DNA of 64,000 nucleotides from Oxalobacteraceae bacterium (GTDB lineage: Bacteria > Pseudomonadota > Gammaproteobacteria > Burkholderiales > Burkholderiaceae_D): assembly GCA_013284265.1 (NCBI GenBank), contig JABTBR010000030.1, positions 1 through 64,000 of the forward strand. The letters are read 5' to 3'. Position 1 is the first letter of the stretch. Every line of letters begins with the position of its first letter. Below are positions 52,111 to 60,320 of the stretch, in pieces. Made by a program: the position numbers and the translations under genes. The notes beneath the pieces were generated by a model. That model did no database searches, was not told where the DNA came from, and was given only the letters and a program-made list of their open reading frames with translations.

Positions 52111-53130
52111 ATGCACCAGATTGATACAGCTTTGGACCTGACTGTGCCGGATTGGCACATCGCGAGCGGCCTGCGCACCGTGCTGGCACATGACGCGGAT
52201 CAACTGGCCAGCGAACTGACCAACTGGCAGCAATGCTACGACCAGATCAGCGCGGGACGCTTCCAGGGCGGGCTGACGGAGTTGCGCAGACCCAAGATTC
52301 AAGTGTTTCGGGAAAGCCTGAGCCAGTCGGTGCGGCAAAGCTGCAGGGTGTGGCCGGACGCGATCTGGTTCGGCCTGCCCGACCATCCGGTGGCCACCCG
52401 CATCAATGGCCGCCAGGCCGGGCAGGAATGGATCATGGTGCAGCCGGGGAACCAGGAGTTCGAGCTGATCACGCCCAGCGCCTACAACATCTACGGCATC
52501 GTGGTCTGCCGCGAACTGCTGATGCAGGCGGCGGCGCGCAGCGGCTGCCAGATCGACTGGGAGCGGGTGCAGCTGGCCGAGGTGCTGCAAGTCGATGCCG
52601 TGGCGCGCGCGGCCTGCGTGCATACGCTGGAACAGCTGCTGTGCGAGCCGCCGCAGGGCGCCGGCGCATCGCTGGCGGACATGGGGATCAATTCCGGTAC
52701 GCCGCAGTGGGAAGAGACGGTGCTGGCCGCCCTGCTCGATATGCTCGACCGCAGCAGCGTGGAACCGGCGGCGGCGGCCAGCCTGCAACGACGCCAGCGC
52801 GTGGTGGCCAAGGCGCGCGAATACATCCTGGCGCACCGCGCCGAGGCCATCACCGTGCCGGAGCTGTGCGAGCAGGTGCACGTGTCGCGGCGCACGCTGC
52901 AATACTGTTTCGAGGATGTGCTGGGCATGAGTCCCATGCTGTATTTGCGCATGGTGAGGCTGAACGGCGTGCGGCGTCAGTTGCACGACCCGGCCGCCCG
53001 TGGCCGCGCCATCGGCGACGTGGCCGGCGCCTGGGGCTTGTGTAACTTCAGCCAGTTCTCCAGCGACTACCGCAAACTGTTCGGCGAATGCCCGTCGGCG
53101 ACGATGAAGGCGCGCAGCCTGGCGAGTTAA
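52111..53130 (+). CDS. eutR: AraC family regulator of the ethanolamine operon (EutR-like)
   Basis: A 339-residue regulator with a C-terminal AraC helix-turn-helix pair (about residues 230-335). HTH words are TVPELCEQVHVSRRTLQYCFEDVLGMSP and AIGDVAGAWGLCNFSQFSSDYRKLFGECPS, typical of the EutR/FeaR-like branch. The N-terminal 200 residues are the presumed sensor part, with WIMVQPGNQEFELITPS as in EutR-like proteins. The ATG at 52111 follows GGGGGGAATATCTT. It is divergent from eat, which strongly suggests that it activates the ethanolamine genes; the inducer may be ethanolamine plus cobalamin, as for enteric EutR. Confidence 0.86.
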   Translation: MHQIDTALDLTVPDWHIASGLRTVLAHDADQLASELTNWQQCYDQISAGRFQGGLTELRRPKIQVFRESLSQSVRQSCRVWPDAIWFGLPDHPVATRINGRQAGQEWIMVQPGNQEFELITPSAYNIYGIVVCRELLMQAAARSGCQIDWERVQLAEVLQVDAVARAACVHTLEQLLCEPPQGAGASLADMGINSGTPQWEETVLAALLDMLDRSSVEPAAAASLQRRQRVVAKAREYILAHRAEAITVPELCEQVHVSRRTLQYCFEDVLGMSPMLYLRMVRLNGVRRQLHDPAARGRAIGDVAGAWGLCNFSQFSSDYRKLFGECPSATMKARSLAS

Positions 53131-53140
53131 GCGCAGCGCC

Positions 53141-53300
53141 TTTAAAACCCAGGCCAAAGAGCCGGGGACACCTTTGAAACCCACGGCAAAGAGCCGGGGG
53201 CCGGTCCCGCAGGGACAGGCGGGGCGCAGCCCCTCCCCGGACCACAGGGTCAGACCCCAGGGTTACGCCGTGGGTTTTGGGCTGCAGCCGGCGGCCCGCC
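53141..53300. repeat. Intergenic palindromic repeat, long composite copy
   Basis: Two tandem left words (CCCAGGCCAAAGAGCCGGGG and CCCACGGCAAAGAGCCGGGG). Then the inner module GGTCCCGCAGGGACAGG and GGGGCGCAGCCCCTCCCCGG, then GGGTCAGACCCC and CGCCGTGGGTTTT, ending GCCGGCGGCCCGC. The arrangement is the same as in the 4220-4385 copy. It fills most of the 309-base space between the regulator gene and the next gene. Confidence 0.85.
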
Positions 53301-53439
53301 AAGCGCCAGTTCAACAGCTGCAACTCGCGCCGTCTGCCTGCATTTCGCGCCGCGGCCCGGCAATTCGTCGCATGGTTTTCCGCTTCGCGCCGCTGCCCTG
53401 CATAGTGTGGTCATGCCCACCCACACTACGGAGATCACC

Positions 53440-53949
53440 ATGTTTCAGCAAATCCTGGCTCACACCCCTGCCTACGTCTGGGCCATCCTGGCCTTCCTGA
53501 TCTACCGCGGCGTGGTCGCCAGCCAGGACCGTGAAATGACGCTGCGCCAGATCGCCATCATCCCCGCCGTCATGCTGGCCCTGTCGCTGCAGGACATCGC
53601 GGCCAAGTTCGGCCTCGGCGGCCTGTCGGTAGCAACATGGCTCGCCGGTGCCACCATCGGCGCGGCGCTCACCTGGCTGGTTTCCGGCAAAAGCCGCGCC
53701 ACTCCCGGCAGCGCGCCCGGCACGGTGATTCAAGCCGGTAGCTGGACACCGTTGGCACTGATGATGGCGATATTCTTCACCAAATACACTGTGGCCGTAG
53801 CACTGTCGCTGCATCCTGAACTGGCCCGCAGTGTGGCATTCAGTGCCGGCGTCTGCGCCCTGTTCGGCATCTTCAACGGCATCTTCTTCGGCCGCATGTT
53901 GCGCCCACTGAACGCCTTCATGACGGCACGCACTACCGCCATCGCCTGA
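53440..53949 (+). CDS. Small multi-pass membrane protein (DUF6622-like)
   Basis: A 169-residue inner-membrane protein with about five helices. It begins with MFQQILAHTPAYVWAILAFLIYRGV, and the loop SQDREMTLRQIAIIPAVML follows. The end reads RPLNAFMTARTTAIA. The pattern fits the DUF6622 group, which has no known function. GGAG lies before the ATG at 53440; the in-frame ATG further upstream would add polar residues and is less likely. It is convergent with the large ankyrin gene, with a short hairpin AGGCGCC/GGCGCCT between the two. Confidence 0.78.
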   Translation: MFQQILAHTPAYVWAILAFLIYRGVVASQDREMTLRQIAIIPAVMLALSLQDIAAKFGLGGLSVATWLAGATIGAALTWLVSGKSRATPGSAPGTVIQAGSWTPLALMMAIFFTKYTVAVALSLHPELARSVAFSAGVCALFGIFNGIFFGRMLRPLNAFMTARTTAIA

Positions 53950-53972
53950 TCATCTGCATTGCAGGCGCCCTA

Positions 53973-56852
53973 TCAAGGCGCCTGAATGCCGTACTCGCTG
54001 AACTTCTCCTGCATAGCCCAGCGAATCTTGCGCTCGGCCTCATTCTGGGCCGCATCGCTGCCCGGCTTGAACGGTCCCATCTTGCTGGCGGCCGTCACAA
54101 AATCCGCCTTGGCCGAGTCCTTGCGGCCCAGCCCTTCGAAAGCCAGTCCGCGTTTCCAGTAAGCCGCCGCATAGCCGGGTTGCTGCGGAATACCCTGAGT
54201 GAAGGCCTCCACCGCTTCCTGATAGCGCTTCATCTCCAGCAGCACATGCCCCAGATTAAATTGCGTCATCATCGCCACCCGGCCCAGTTGCTGATCGAAC
54301 TTCTGCACCGCCAGGATCGCGCGCAGGCTTTCCTCGTACTGCTTCGCCTCGCGCTTGCGGTAGGCATAGCTCACCATTTCGTTGAAGTAGCGCGTCTGGC
54401 GCGCCGCCACAACCGCCTTCTGCGCGCTGGCGTAGTTGCGGGTGTCGTCCCTGGCGTGCGCCGCACAGGCGGTATAGGTCGCCGTGCCGCCCTCGCCCCA
54501 GGTCGATGACACCAGCTGGTCACCGATGCGTTCCAGCACGCTATTCATGGTGCCGTAGTCTTTGGCCATGCAGGCAAAGTAGGCATAGGCGTTCAGGTTC
54601 CACGGATCGGGATAGGTCTGTACCATCGCGTCGAAGCTGGTCTTCATGGTGGCCCAATCCGCCTGGCCCTTGTCGAACAGGGCGCCGCGATACAGCGACG
54701 CGTCCATATACCAATAAACCCGCGCATACATGGCCTTGCTGTCGGCGCTGGTATTCGCACCCGCGACGGTCGATGCATGGCGTGCCACCTGCTCGATCGC
54801 ATCCGGCGCGCCTTTCCACATTTCCTGCGAATAGAAGGCGGTGGTGAAGAACAGCTCATGGTAAGCGGGATACAGCTTGGCGCCCTCGTCCATCACCGAC
54901 AGTTGGCTGCGATTGACGCCGGTGTATGGCAAGATCCACACCATCGCGCGATACCATTCCGGATCGCGCGCCTTGGCCGCCTGCGGCTCGATGCGCTGCA
55001 ACAGGCGGTATGCTTCCAGGCCCCATTTAGTCACTTCGTTCCGATCCGCCTCGGCGAGCTTTTCCCAGAATTCGGTGCCGCGCGCAGCCTGCACGCGGTT
55101 CCAGTACAAATAAAAACGGAACATCTTGGCGGCCAGCGATTGCGGATATTTTTTGTCCCAGTCAGCCGCCTTCGCACTCATCTTGTCCCAATAGGCGACG
55201 TCACGGCTGCGGGAAGGAAAGCCGCGCAGTTGGCCGTAATACACCGCCAGCTTCCAGACACCGCTGGGGGTGCGCTCCTTTTCGGAGGCCAGTTGCTTGT
55301 GCCATGCTTCCAGCTTCGCATAGTCGCCATCGTTGAGGGCTGCCGTGACCTCTTTGGCCAAGGCCTCGCGCACGGTGGCTTCGCTGCCGCTGCGCGCGCC
55401 CTGGTTGGCCAGTTGTCCCTTGTTTTGACATTCCTCGGCCAGCTTCGGCGCGGCGCCCAGCTCCAACAGCAGGCGGTGCATGCTCTCGCTGCCGCGCTCT
55501 TTGGCAATGGACAGCGGCGTTTCGCAGATACGGGTAACAAAGTTGATGTTGGCACCGCCGGCCACCAGCCGGCGCGCCAGCTGCTCGTGATTCTCCTGCC
55601 ATTGAGCGGAGCCGGCGCGTTCGGCTTCGCTGCCGCTGCGGCGCGTCTGCTCGGTCAGCCCGGCCAGATACATCAGCGGCGTGAGGCGTTCGTTGCGCGC
55701 GATGCCGTCCGCTTTCGCGCCGCGTTTTAACAGCAAGTCCACCATCGCATAGTCCGAATTGACGGTCGCGGCAGCCAGCATGGTCCGGCCCTGCTCGATA
55801 TTGACGTCGGCACCGCGCTGCATCAGCAGGCGCGCACTGGCGTCCTTGCGTTCGAACACGGCCAGTCCCAGCGCGGACTGGTAGATGTAGCCGTAGCTGT
55901 TCAGGCTATCCTTGGGCGGGTCCACCTTGGCACCCTTGGCCAGCAGGAATTCGATCATGCCGGTATCGTTGGCGTGGACCGCCGCTTTCAGGGCCGCGCT
56001 TTCCAGCGCATCGATACTGGCGCCGCGCCGCAGCAGGAATTCAATCGCGCTTTTCTGACCTGCGCCCGCCGCATGCGAGATGACGGGCATAGATTTGAAC
56101 AGAGCAGCGCTCCCCTCCCGGCCGGCCTCATCGAGCAGCCGCTCCATCGCCACCAGATCCCCCCTGCGGATGGCGCTCACCAGCGATTGCTCGCGCTGGC
56201 TGCGCTCCTGATCGGCCGCATATTTGGCCTGCTCCTGATCGTTCATCGTCAATAGCGCCAGCAGTTGTTGCAGGCGGCCGTTCCTGGCGTAGGCCGCGCC
56301 GTCGGCGTCGATTCCCTGATCCTGCCACTCGCTCATCGCCACCGGCCGCTGCAGCGCCTTGCCGTCCACGTACACGCTGACGAAGCCGAAATAATTCACG
56401 GTGAAAGGCGAATCATGGCGACTGTTCTCCTTTGCAGAAGCACTGACCGGCGCCAGCCGGGGCAGCGCCATTACCTGGCGGATCATGCGTTCGGTGCGCA
56501 CCGGATCGAGCGGTTTGCAGGGCTCCTTGGAAAACTTGACGTGGAAGCTGCACAGCTGCGCGCCGCTACGGGTCTTGATGTACCAGTTGGCGGCCGGATC
56601 GCCGGTGTGGCCGTCGGGCTGCTCGACCAGTAGAGAGGCCTCGATAGGCTCGCCGGTGTAGGCCGCCATGCGCTCGTGGATCAGGCGCTTGGGATAGTTC
56701 TGCATCCAGCTTTGCATGAACTCGGTTTCGCCGATGGGATAGGCCGTCAGGGCCGATTGGTAGCTCAGGTCCCATTGCAGATCGGGGGCGGCTGCGTGGG
56801 TGGTTCCGACGCTGAAAATCAGAAGCAGGTTGGGGATGAACTTGGTGTTCAA
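53973..56852 (-). CDS. Large secreted ankyrin repeat/DUF4034/TPR protein
   Basis: A 959-residue periplasmic protein. The signal peptide covers residues 1-20 (ending TTHAA). Residues 20-190 form an energy-transducer-like start without a known domain. A block of about seven ankyrin repeats spans roughly residues 215-480 (MERLLDEAG, AIEFLLRRGASID, MIEFLLAKGAKVD, SARLLMQRGADVN, MVDLLLKRGAKAD, LARRLVAGGANIN, MHRLLLELGAAP). A DUF4034-like segment (ALNDGDYAKLEAWHKQLASE to YYGQLRGF) leads into a helical region, and a TPR unit near the C-terminus (YQEAVEAFTQGIPQQPGYAAAYWKRGLAFEGLGR) ends it. It probably serves as a scaffold in the envelope. It is the last minus-strand gene before the convergent membrane gene. 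Confidence 0.85.
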   Translation of the reverse strand: MNTKFIPNLLLIFSVGTTHAAAPDLQWDLSYQSALTAYPIGETEFMQSWMQNYPKRLIHERMAAYTGEPIEASLLVEQPDGHTGDPAANWYIKTRSGAQLCSFHVKFSKEPCKPLDPVRTERMIRQVMALPRLAPVSASAKENSRHDSPFTVNYFGFVSVYVDGKALQRPVAMSEWQDQGIDADGAAYARNGRLQQLLALLTMNDQEQAKYAADQERSQREQSLVSAIRRGDLVAMERLLDEAGREGSAALFKSMPVISHAAGAGQKSAIEFLLRRGASIDALESAALKAAVHANDTGMIEFLLAKGAKVDPPKDSLNSYGYIYQSALGLAVFERKDASARLLMQRGADVNIEQGRTMLAAATVNSDYAMVDLLLKRGAKADGIARNERLTPLMYLAGLTEQTRRSGSEAERAGSAQWQENHEQLARRLVAGGANINFVTRICETPLSIAKERGSESMHRLLLELGAAPKLAEECQNKGQLANQGARSGSEATVREALAKEVTAALNDGDYAKLEAWHKQLASEKERTPSGVWKLAVYYGQLRGFPSRSRDVAYWDKMSAKAADWDKKYPQSLAAKMFRFYLYWNRVQAARGTEFWEKLAEADRNEVTKWGLEAYRLLQRIEPQAAKARDPEWYRAMVWILPYTGVNRSQLSVMDEGAKLYPAYHELFFTTAFYSQEMWKGAPDAIEQVARHASTVAGANTSADSKAMYARVYWYMDASLYRGALFDKGQADWATMKTSFDAMVQTYPDPWNLNAYAYFACMAKDYGTMNSVLERIGDQLVSSTWGEGGTATYTACAAHARDDTRNYASAQKAVVAARQTRYFNEMVSYAYRKREAKQYEESLRAILAVQKFDQQLGRVAMMTQFNLGHVLLEMKRYQEAVEAFTQGIPQQPGYAAAYWKRGLAFEGLGRKDSAKADFVTAASKMGPFKPGSDAAQNEAERKIRWAMQEKFSEYGIQAP

Positions 56853-56908
56853 AAAAATGCCTTGTTAGAGAAGGGTGAAAGCGACGCTGCTGGCTGGCAG
56901 GCGGCAGT

Positions 56909-57146
56909 CTTAGAACCCACGGCAAAGAGCCGGGGTCAGACCCGAATGCCGCTAACTTAAGCGTGCCACGGAGCTTTTAGAACCCACGGCAAAGAGCCGG
57001 GGTACGACCCGCCGGGTCGTACCCCAGGGTTACGCCCTGGGTTTTGGACGACAGCCGGCGGTCCGCCGACGACGGATTTCCTTAACTTAGCGGCATTAGG
57101 GTCTGACCCGGCGGGTCAGCCCCCAGGGTTGCGCCGTCGGTTTAAA
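56909..57146. repeat. Nested intergenic palindromic repeats
   Basis: An outer element with arms AATGCCGCTAACTTAAG (near 56946) and CTTAACTTAGCGGCATT (near 57080) encloses a complete inner copy (CCCACGGCAAAGAGCCGGGG, core GTACGACCC/GGGTCGTAC, GCCGGCGGTCCGCC). The outer arms carry GGGGTCAGACCC on the left and GGGTCTGACCC on the right, ending CGCCGTCGGTTTAAAA. This is one repeat inserted into another. Confidence 0.82.
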
Positions 57147-57147
57147 A

Positions 57148-57183
57148 AAAATCCCTCGGGCGTTGCCGCGCGGAGGGATTTTA
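57148..57183 (-). terminator. Terminator of the five-gene secreted operon
   Basis: On the minus strand, stem AATCCCTC/GAGGGATT around a GC-rich loop is followed by a T run, 64 bases after the last gene of the operon. The right flank is also T-rich, so weak action on the plus strand is possible. Confidence 0.8.
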
Positions 57184-57246
57184 CTGCTTTTTTGATAACG
57201 TCGTCACGCAAACAACGCGCCGTCCGTTTGGTCTTTATTTATCGCG

Positions 57247-58527
57247 CTAATTGAGCTTCTTGAGTACGATGTTGGCAACCGCTCGGCCCAGCAGCAGCCC
57301 ATCCTCGTTGTCGTGGCGGTAGTGAATACCGCCATACATGCGCGAAGTGGCCGCCTCCAGCGCCAGCGCGTCCAATTTGGAGGCCTCTTGCGGAAAGACG
57401 GCTCCCAGGATGCGCGCACTGGCGCCACTGAAGGCCGCGTGACCCGACACATAGGAAGGGAAAGGCGGTGTCAGGATGGCCGTTTTCAACTCCACGCCCA
57501 GCACGGTCTTGGCCATCGTCACCGGACGCGCCGTCCAGTAATGGTATTTGCTGTCCCACACGGCGATGAAGGAATCGGCCAGCGCCACATTGAGCATGGC
57601 GAACAGTTTGGCCGTCGCCCCGTCGTCAAGGCGGTATTGGCGCACCAGGTCCTGGGCAATCTGGTTCCAGTGTCCGGGCGGCGTCACGCTGCCGCTGCCA
57701 TCGACCCAGAAACGGGCAATGCGCAACTGCTCAGGCGTCAGCTTGTTCTGGACATCCACCACTTCCTGCAAGTCGCGCAGGAAGCGCTCCGAACCGAAGG
57801 CAGGAGGCGTCGGCCGCAGTTGGGACGGATTCTCCACCATCCAGGTTTTCCAGCCGGGCGCGAATGGCTCGTCGGGCGGGTAATAATAATACGGCGGTGT
57901 CGGCGCCCAGGTGCCAGGACCATAATAGCGGCCCTCACCATACCATTGCAGGCGCACGCCATCCCAGCCGCGTGCCGCGCCGTCCGCTTCGCCGTGGGCC
58001 ACCGCGCGCTGCGCCACCTCGCTGCCAATCGCCAGGCCGCGCGCGGCCTGCTGCGGCGTGATGTCAGCTTGCTTCAGGACGGCCGCCAGAATGCGGTCGA
58101 AACCATGCTCCTCGGCCGGGAACCAGTAAGCCAGCACCTTGCTGGCCGCGGTCGATACCGCGACCTTGCGGCTGAGTGCATCGGGCGCCAGTTGCCAGGC
58201 ATCGTGCATCGCCACATGGACCAGCGCCAGGCCGCGCGCCGAACGCGTCGGCGAACCCTTGTGCTTGACGATCCGCGCCAGCGCCAGCGTGGTCCAGGGC
58301 AGCGTCAACGGCTCGTTCCGCCAGGCCTGGACGATGCGGGCCGCCTCTTGCTCCGCTGGCGCCGACGGGCCGAACACGGCCGGGTCATAATTCGCTGCCG
58401 CGCCAGTTACTGCGCCGCCGGCCGGCATGATCAGCGCACTGGCCGCGGCGAAGCTTGCCGGCGCCGCGCAGCAGGCGAACACCATCAGCGCGCTACGCGC
58501 CCACACGATATGCAGCGGCGCCCTCAT
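57247..58527 (-). CDS. Vanadium-dependent haloperoxidase/PAP2-type acid phosphatase
   Basis: A 426-residue secreted protein with the PAP2/vanadium haloperoxidase fold in its C-terminal half. The three oxyanion motifs are visible: KYHYWTARP (K-x6-R-P), PSYVSGHAAFSG (PS-x-SGH) and SRMYGGIHYRHDNEDG (SR-x5-H). The N-terminal half is helical, with HVAMHDAWQLAPDAL, as in bacterial vanadium chloroperoxidase relatives. The signal peptide covers residues 1-28. It could use vanadate to oxidise halides or act as a phosphatase; the sequence does not decide. It overlaps the upstream ankyrin gene by 4 bases (ATGA) and is last in the operon. Confidence 0.9.
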   Translation of the reverse strand: MRAPLHIVWARSALMVFACCAAPASFAAASALIMPAGGAVTGAAANYDPAVFGPSAPAEQEAARIVQAWRNEPLTLPWTTLALARIVKHKGSPTRSARGLALVHVAMHDAWQLAPDALSRKVAVSTAASKVLAYWFPAEEHGFDRILAAVLKQADITPQQAARGLAIGSEVAQRAVAHGEADGAARGWDGVRLQWYGEGRYYGPGTWAPTPPYYYYPPDEPFAPGWKTWMVENPSQLRPTPPAFGSERFLRDLQEVVDVQNKLTPEQLRIARFWVDGSGSVTPPGHWNQIAQDLVRQYRLDDGATAKLFAMLNVALADSFIAVWDSKYHYWTARPVTMAKTVLGVELKTAILTPPFPSYVSGHAAFSGASARILGAVFPQEASKLDALALEAATSRMYGGIHYRHDNEDGLLLGRAVANIVLKKLN

Positions 58528-59129
58528 TGCCCCGCTCCTACGGGCTGGCGCCGCAGCGCAGCGCTCATGGCACTTCGCTGGGCGCGCTCGGCTATCGCCA
58601 GGGGACGCTCGCCATCGGCCGGCAGGGAGGGCGAAGCGCCCTGCGCCAGCAGCAGCTCCACCATCGCATCCTTGCCGCTGTACACCGCCGCCACCAGCGC
58701 CGTCATGCCTTCCTTCGACACCTGGTTGACGCCAGCGCCGCGCTGCAGCAGCAGGCGTGCCGCCTCTACCTGGCCATAGTAGGCTGCGGCGATCAGCGGC
58801 GTGGTGCCGCGCCAGTCTGCAGCGTCGGCCCGGGCGCCCTGCGCCAGCAGTTTTTTCATCACTTCCAGATGGCCTTGTGCCGCCGCATTGTGCAGCGCAC
58901 TGACGTGGCGCACCGGGTCGGCGGCGTTGGCGTCGATACCTGCCTGCAGCAACAACGCCACCACATTGCCATCGCCTTGCGCCGCATACTGCACCAGGCG
59001 CGCCGGCGTCGCGTCCACGCTCATCAGCGCCAGGCGCTGTGCCGCGCTATTGCCGTCCGCCGCCTGCGCCGTGGCGCAGCCGGCCAGCAGCACCAGCCGC
59101 ATTGCATATTTCATCGCTCCATTCGACAC
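58524..59129 (-). CDS. Secreted ankyrin repeat protein
   Basis: A 201-residue protein with a signal segment (residues 6-24, ending ATAQAAD) and four to five ankyrin repeats (VVALLLQAGIDANAAD, VMKKLLAQGARADAAD, AARLLLQRGAGVNQVS, MVELLLAQGASPSLPA). Ankyrin repeats bind partner proteins; the next gene in the operon, coding the haloperoxidase/phosphatase, may be that partner. In bacteria a small periplasmic ankyrin protein can support catalase or peroxidase activity (AnkB type), which fits here by analogy. The GTG start at 59129 has AGGA 7 bases before it and begins 2 bases after the DsbA-like gene; an ATG five codons on is possible. Confidence 0.88.
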   Translation of the reverse strand: MSNGAMKYAMRLVLLAGCATAQAADGNSAAQRLALMSVDATPARLVQYAAQGDGNVVALLLQAGIDANAADPVRHVSALHNAAAQGHLEVMKKLLAQGARADAADWRGTTPLIAAAYYGQVEAARLLLQRGAGVNQVSKEGMTALVAAVYSGKDAMVELLLAQGASPSLPADGERPLAIAERAQRSAMSAALRRQPVGAGQ

Positions 59130-59131
59130 TG

Positions 59132-59800
59132 CTATTTCCTCTCTCGCATTTTCTCTATCGCTGGCGGCAGCTGATACTCGGCCTGACGCGCCTTGTCCAG
59201 CAGCGACTGCGCCCGTCCAGCCGGGCCGGCCTTCAGCATGTAGTCGATCACGGTCTTGAACACCGATGCCGGCTGGGCGCCCTCGAACTTGTAGCCGCCA
59301 ATATAGAAAGTCGGGGTGGCCTGCACTTTCAGCGCATTGGCCTCGGCGACATCGGCCTGGATGCGGGAGGCGCCGCGCCGGCTTTCCAGTGCGGCGTCAA
59401 AGCGCAGCGGATCGAGTTGCAGTTCACGCGCCAGCGCCGCGACGCGGCTGCGGTCGGCCAGTTGGTCCTGATGGGCGAACAGGGCGTCGTGCATTTCCCA
59501 GAATTTGCCCTGCTCGCCGGCTGCCAGCGCCGCCTCGTGCGGCAGGTAGGCGGTGGCGTCCGCGCCCAGCGGGAAGTGCTTGTACACCAGGTTCACCTTG
59601 CCCGGGTAGTCCGCCAGCACCTGATCCAGCGCGGCGCGCGTCTCGGCGCAATACTGACAGGCGAAGGCGGAAAAGACCAGGATGGTGACCGGGGCATCCT
59701 GCGCGCCGCGCAGATTGGAGACAGGCTCGGCACGGGCTCCCGCCTGGCACAGTCCGGCCAGCAGCAGCGTCCCCAGCCAGCGCGTCAGCACCGTCTTCAT
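59132..59800 (-). CDS. DsbA-like thioredoxin-fold periplasmic protein
   Basis: A 222-residue protein with a signal peptide (residues 1-24, ending GARA) and a DsbA/thioredoxin-4 type domain. The active site is FSAFACQYCAET (CQYC), and the cis-Pro loop is VQATPTFYIGGYKFEG. The strand VNLVYKHFPLG and the following helical insert are characteristic of DsbG/BdbD-like proteins. It is predicted to oxidise or isomerise disulfides of exported proteins, perhaps of operon partners. Its start overlaps the stop of the upstream redoxin gene by 4 bases. Confidence 0.92.
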   Translation of the reverse strand: MKTVLTRWLGTLLLAGLCQAGARAEPVSNLRGAQDAPVTILVFSAFACQYCAETRAALDQVLADYPGKVNLVYKHFPLGADATAYLPHEAALAAGEQGKFWEMHDALFAHQDQLADRSRVAALARELQLDPLRFDAALESRRGASRIQADVAEANALKVQATPTFYIGGYKFEGAQPASVFKTVIDYMLKAGPAGRAQSLLDKARQAEYQLPPAIEKMRERK

Positions 59801-60300
59801 GGCTGGCCCTCTTTCAGCCAGGAGGACACTTGCGCTTGCAGCCTGGCCGTGTCGGCCGGCATGCCGGTATTCTGCCAGGCGATGCGCCCCTCGGCGTCAA
59901 TGCCCAGCATGGCCGGCAGGCCAGGCAGGCGCAGGGCCCGCATCGCGCTGCCGTCCGCATCGCGCAGCCAATGCACGCCGCTCAGCTGGCGGTAGCGCAA
60001 CTGCAGGGCCTGGAAGGCCGCATCGTCGCCCAGCGCCAGCACTTGCACGCCATCGCCCCAGCCTGGCTGCGGCGCCAGCCGCGCCAGCGCCGTCTGGGTG
60101 CGTGCCCGGCCGGCATCGACCACCAGCAACACCCAGGGGCTGCCCGGATGCAGCGCGCCTACGACCGCCGGGGCGCCATCCTGCCCAGCCAGCGCCAGCG
60201 CCGGGAAGGCCCGCGCGCCCGTGCGCTCCGCCGCCGTAGCGGTCACGGCCGCGGCGCACAGTAGCGCCGCGACTATGCATTGCTTCGAACTGAATTTCAT
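59797..60300 (-). CDS. Cysteine-less TlpA/redoxin-like periplasmic protein
   Basis: A 167-residue protein with a signal peptide (MKFSSKQCIVAALLCAAAV, ending TATAAE) and a thioredoxin-like fold. The core strand WVLLVVDAGRART sits where TlpA-like proteins have WATWCGPC, so both redox cysteines are gone; the mature part has no Cys at all. The later GLPAMLGIDAEGRIAWQNTG keeps the cis-Pro pattern of the family. It is thus a pseudo-redoxin, possibly a binding partner of the DsbA-like protein coded next. The upstream gene stop forms TGATG with an ATG at 60321, an alternative start seven codons earlier. Confidence 0.75.
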   Translation of the reverse strand: MKFSSKQCIVAALLCAAAVTATAAERTGARAFPALALAGQDGAPAVVGALHPGSPWVLLVVDAGRARTQTALARLAPQPGWGDGVQVLALGDDAAFQALQLRYRQLSGVHWLRDADGSAMRALRLPGLPAMLGIDAEGRIAWQNTGMPADTARLQAQVSSWLKEGQP

Positions 60301-60320
60301 TTCATGCACCCATCCGCCCA

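Noticed and set aside
53964..53986. Hairpin AGGCGCC/GGCGCCT as a terminator of the convergent genes
   Set aside because: It has no T run on either side and overlaps the last codons of the ankyrin gene, so classical termination is not supported.
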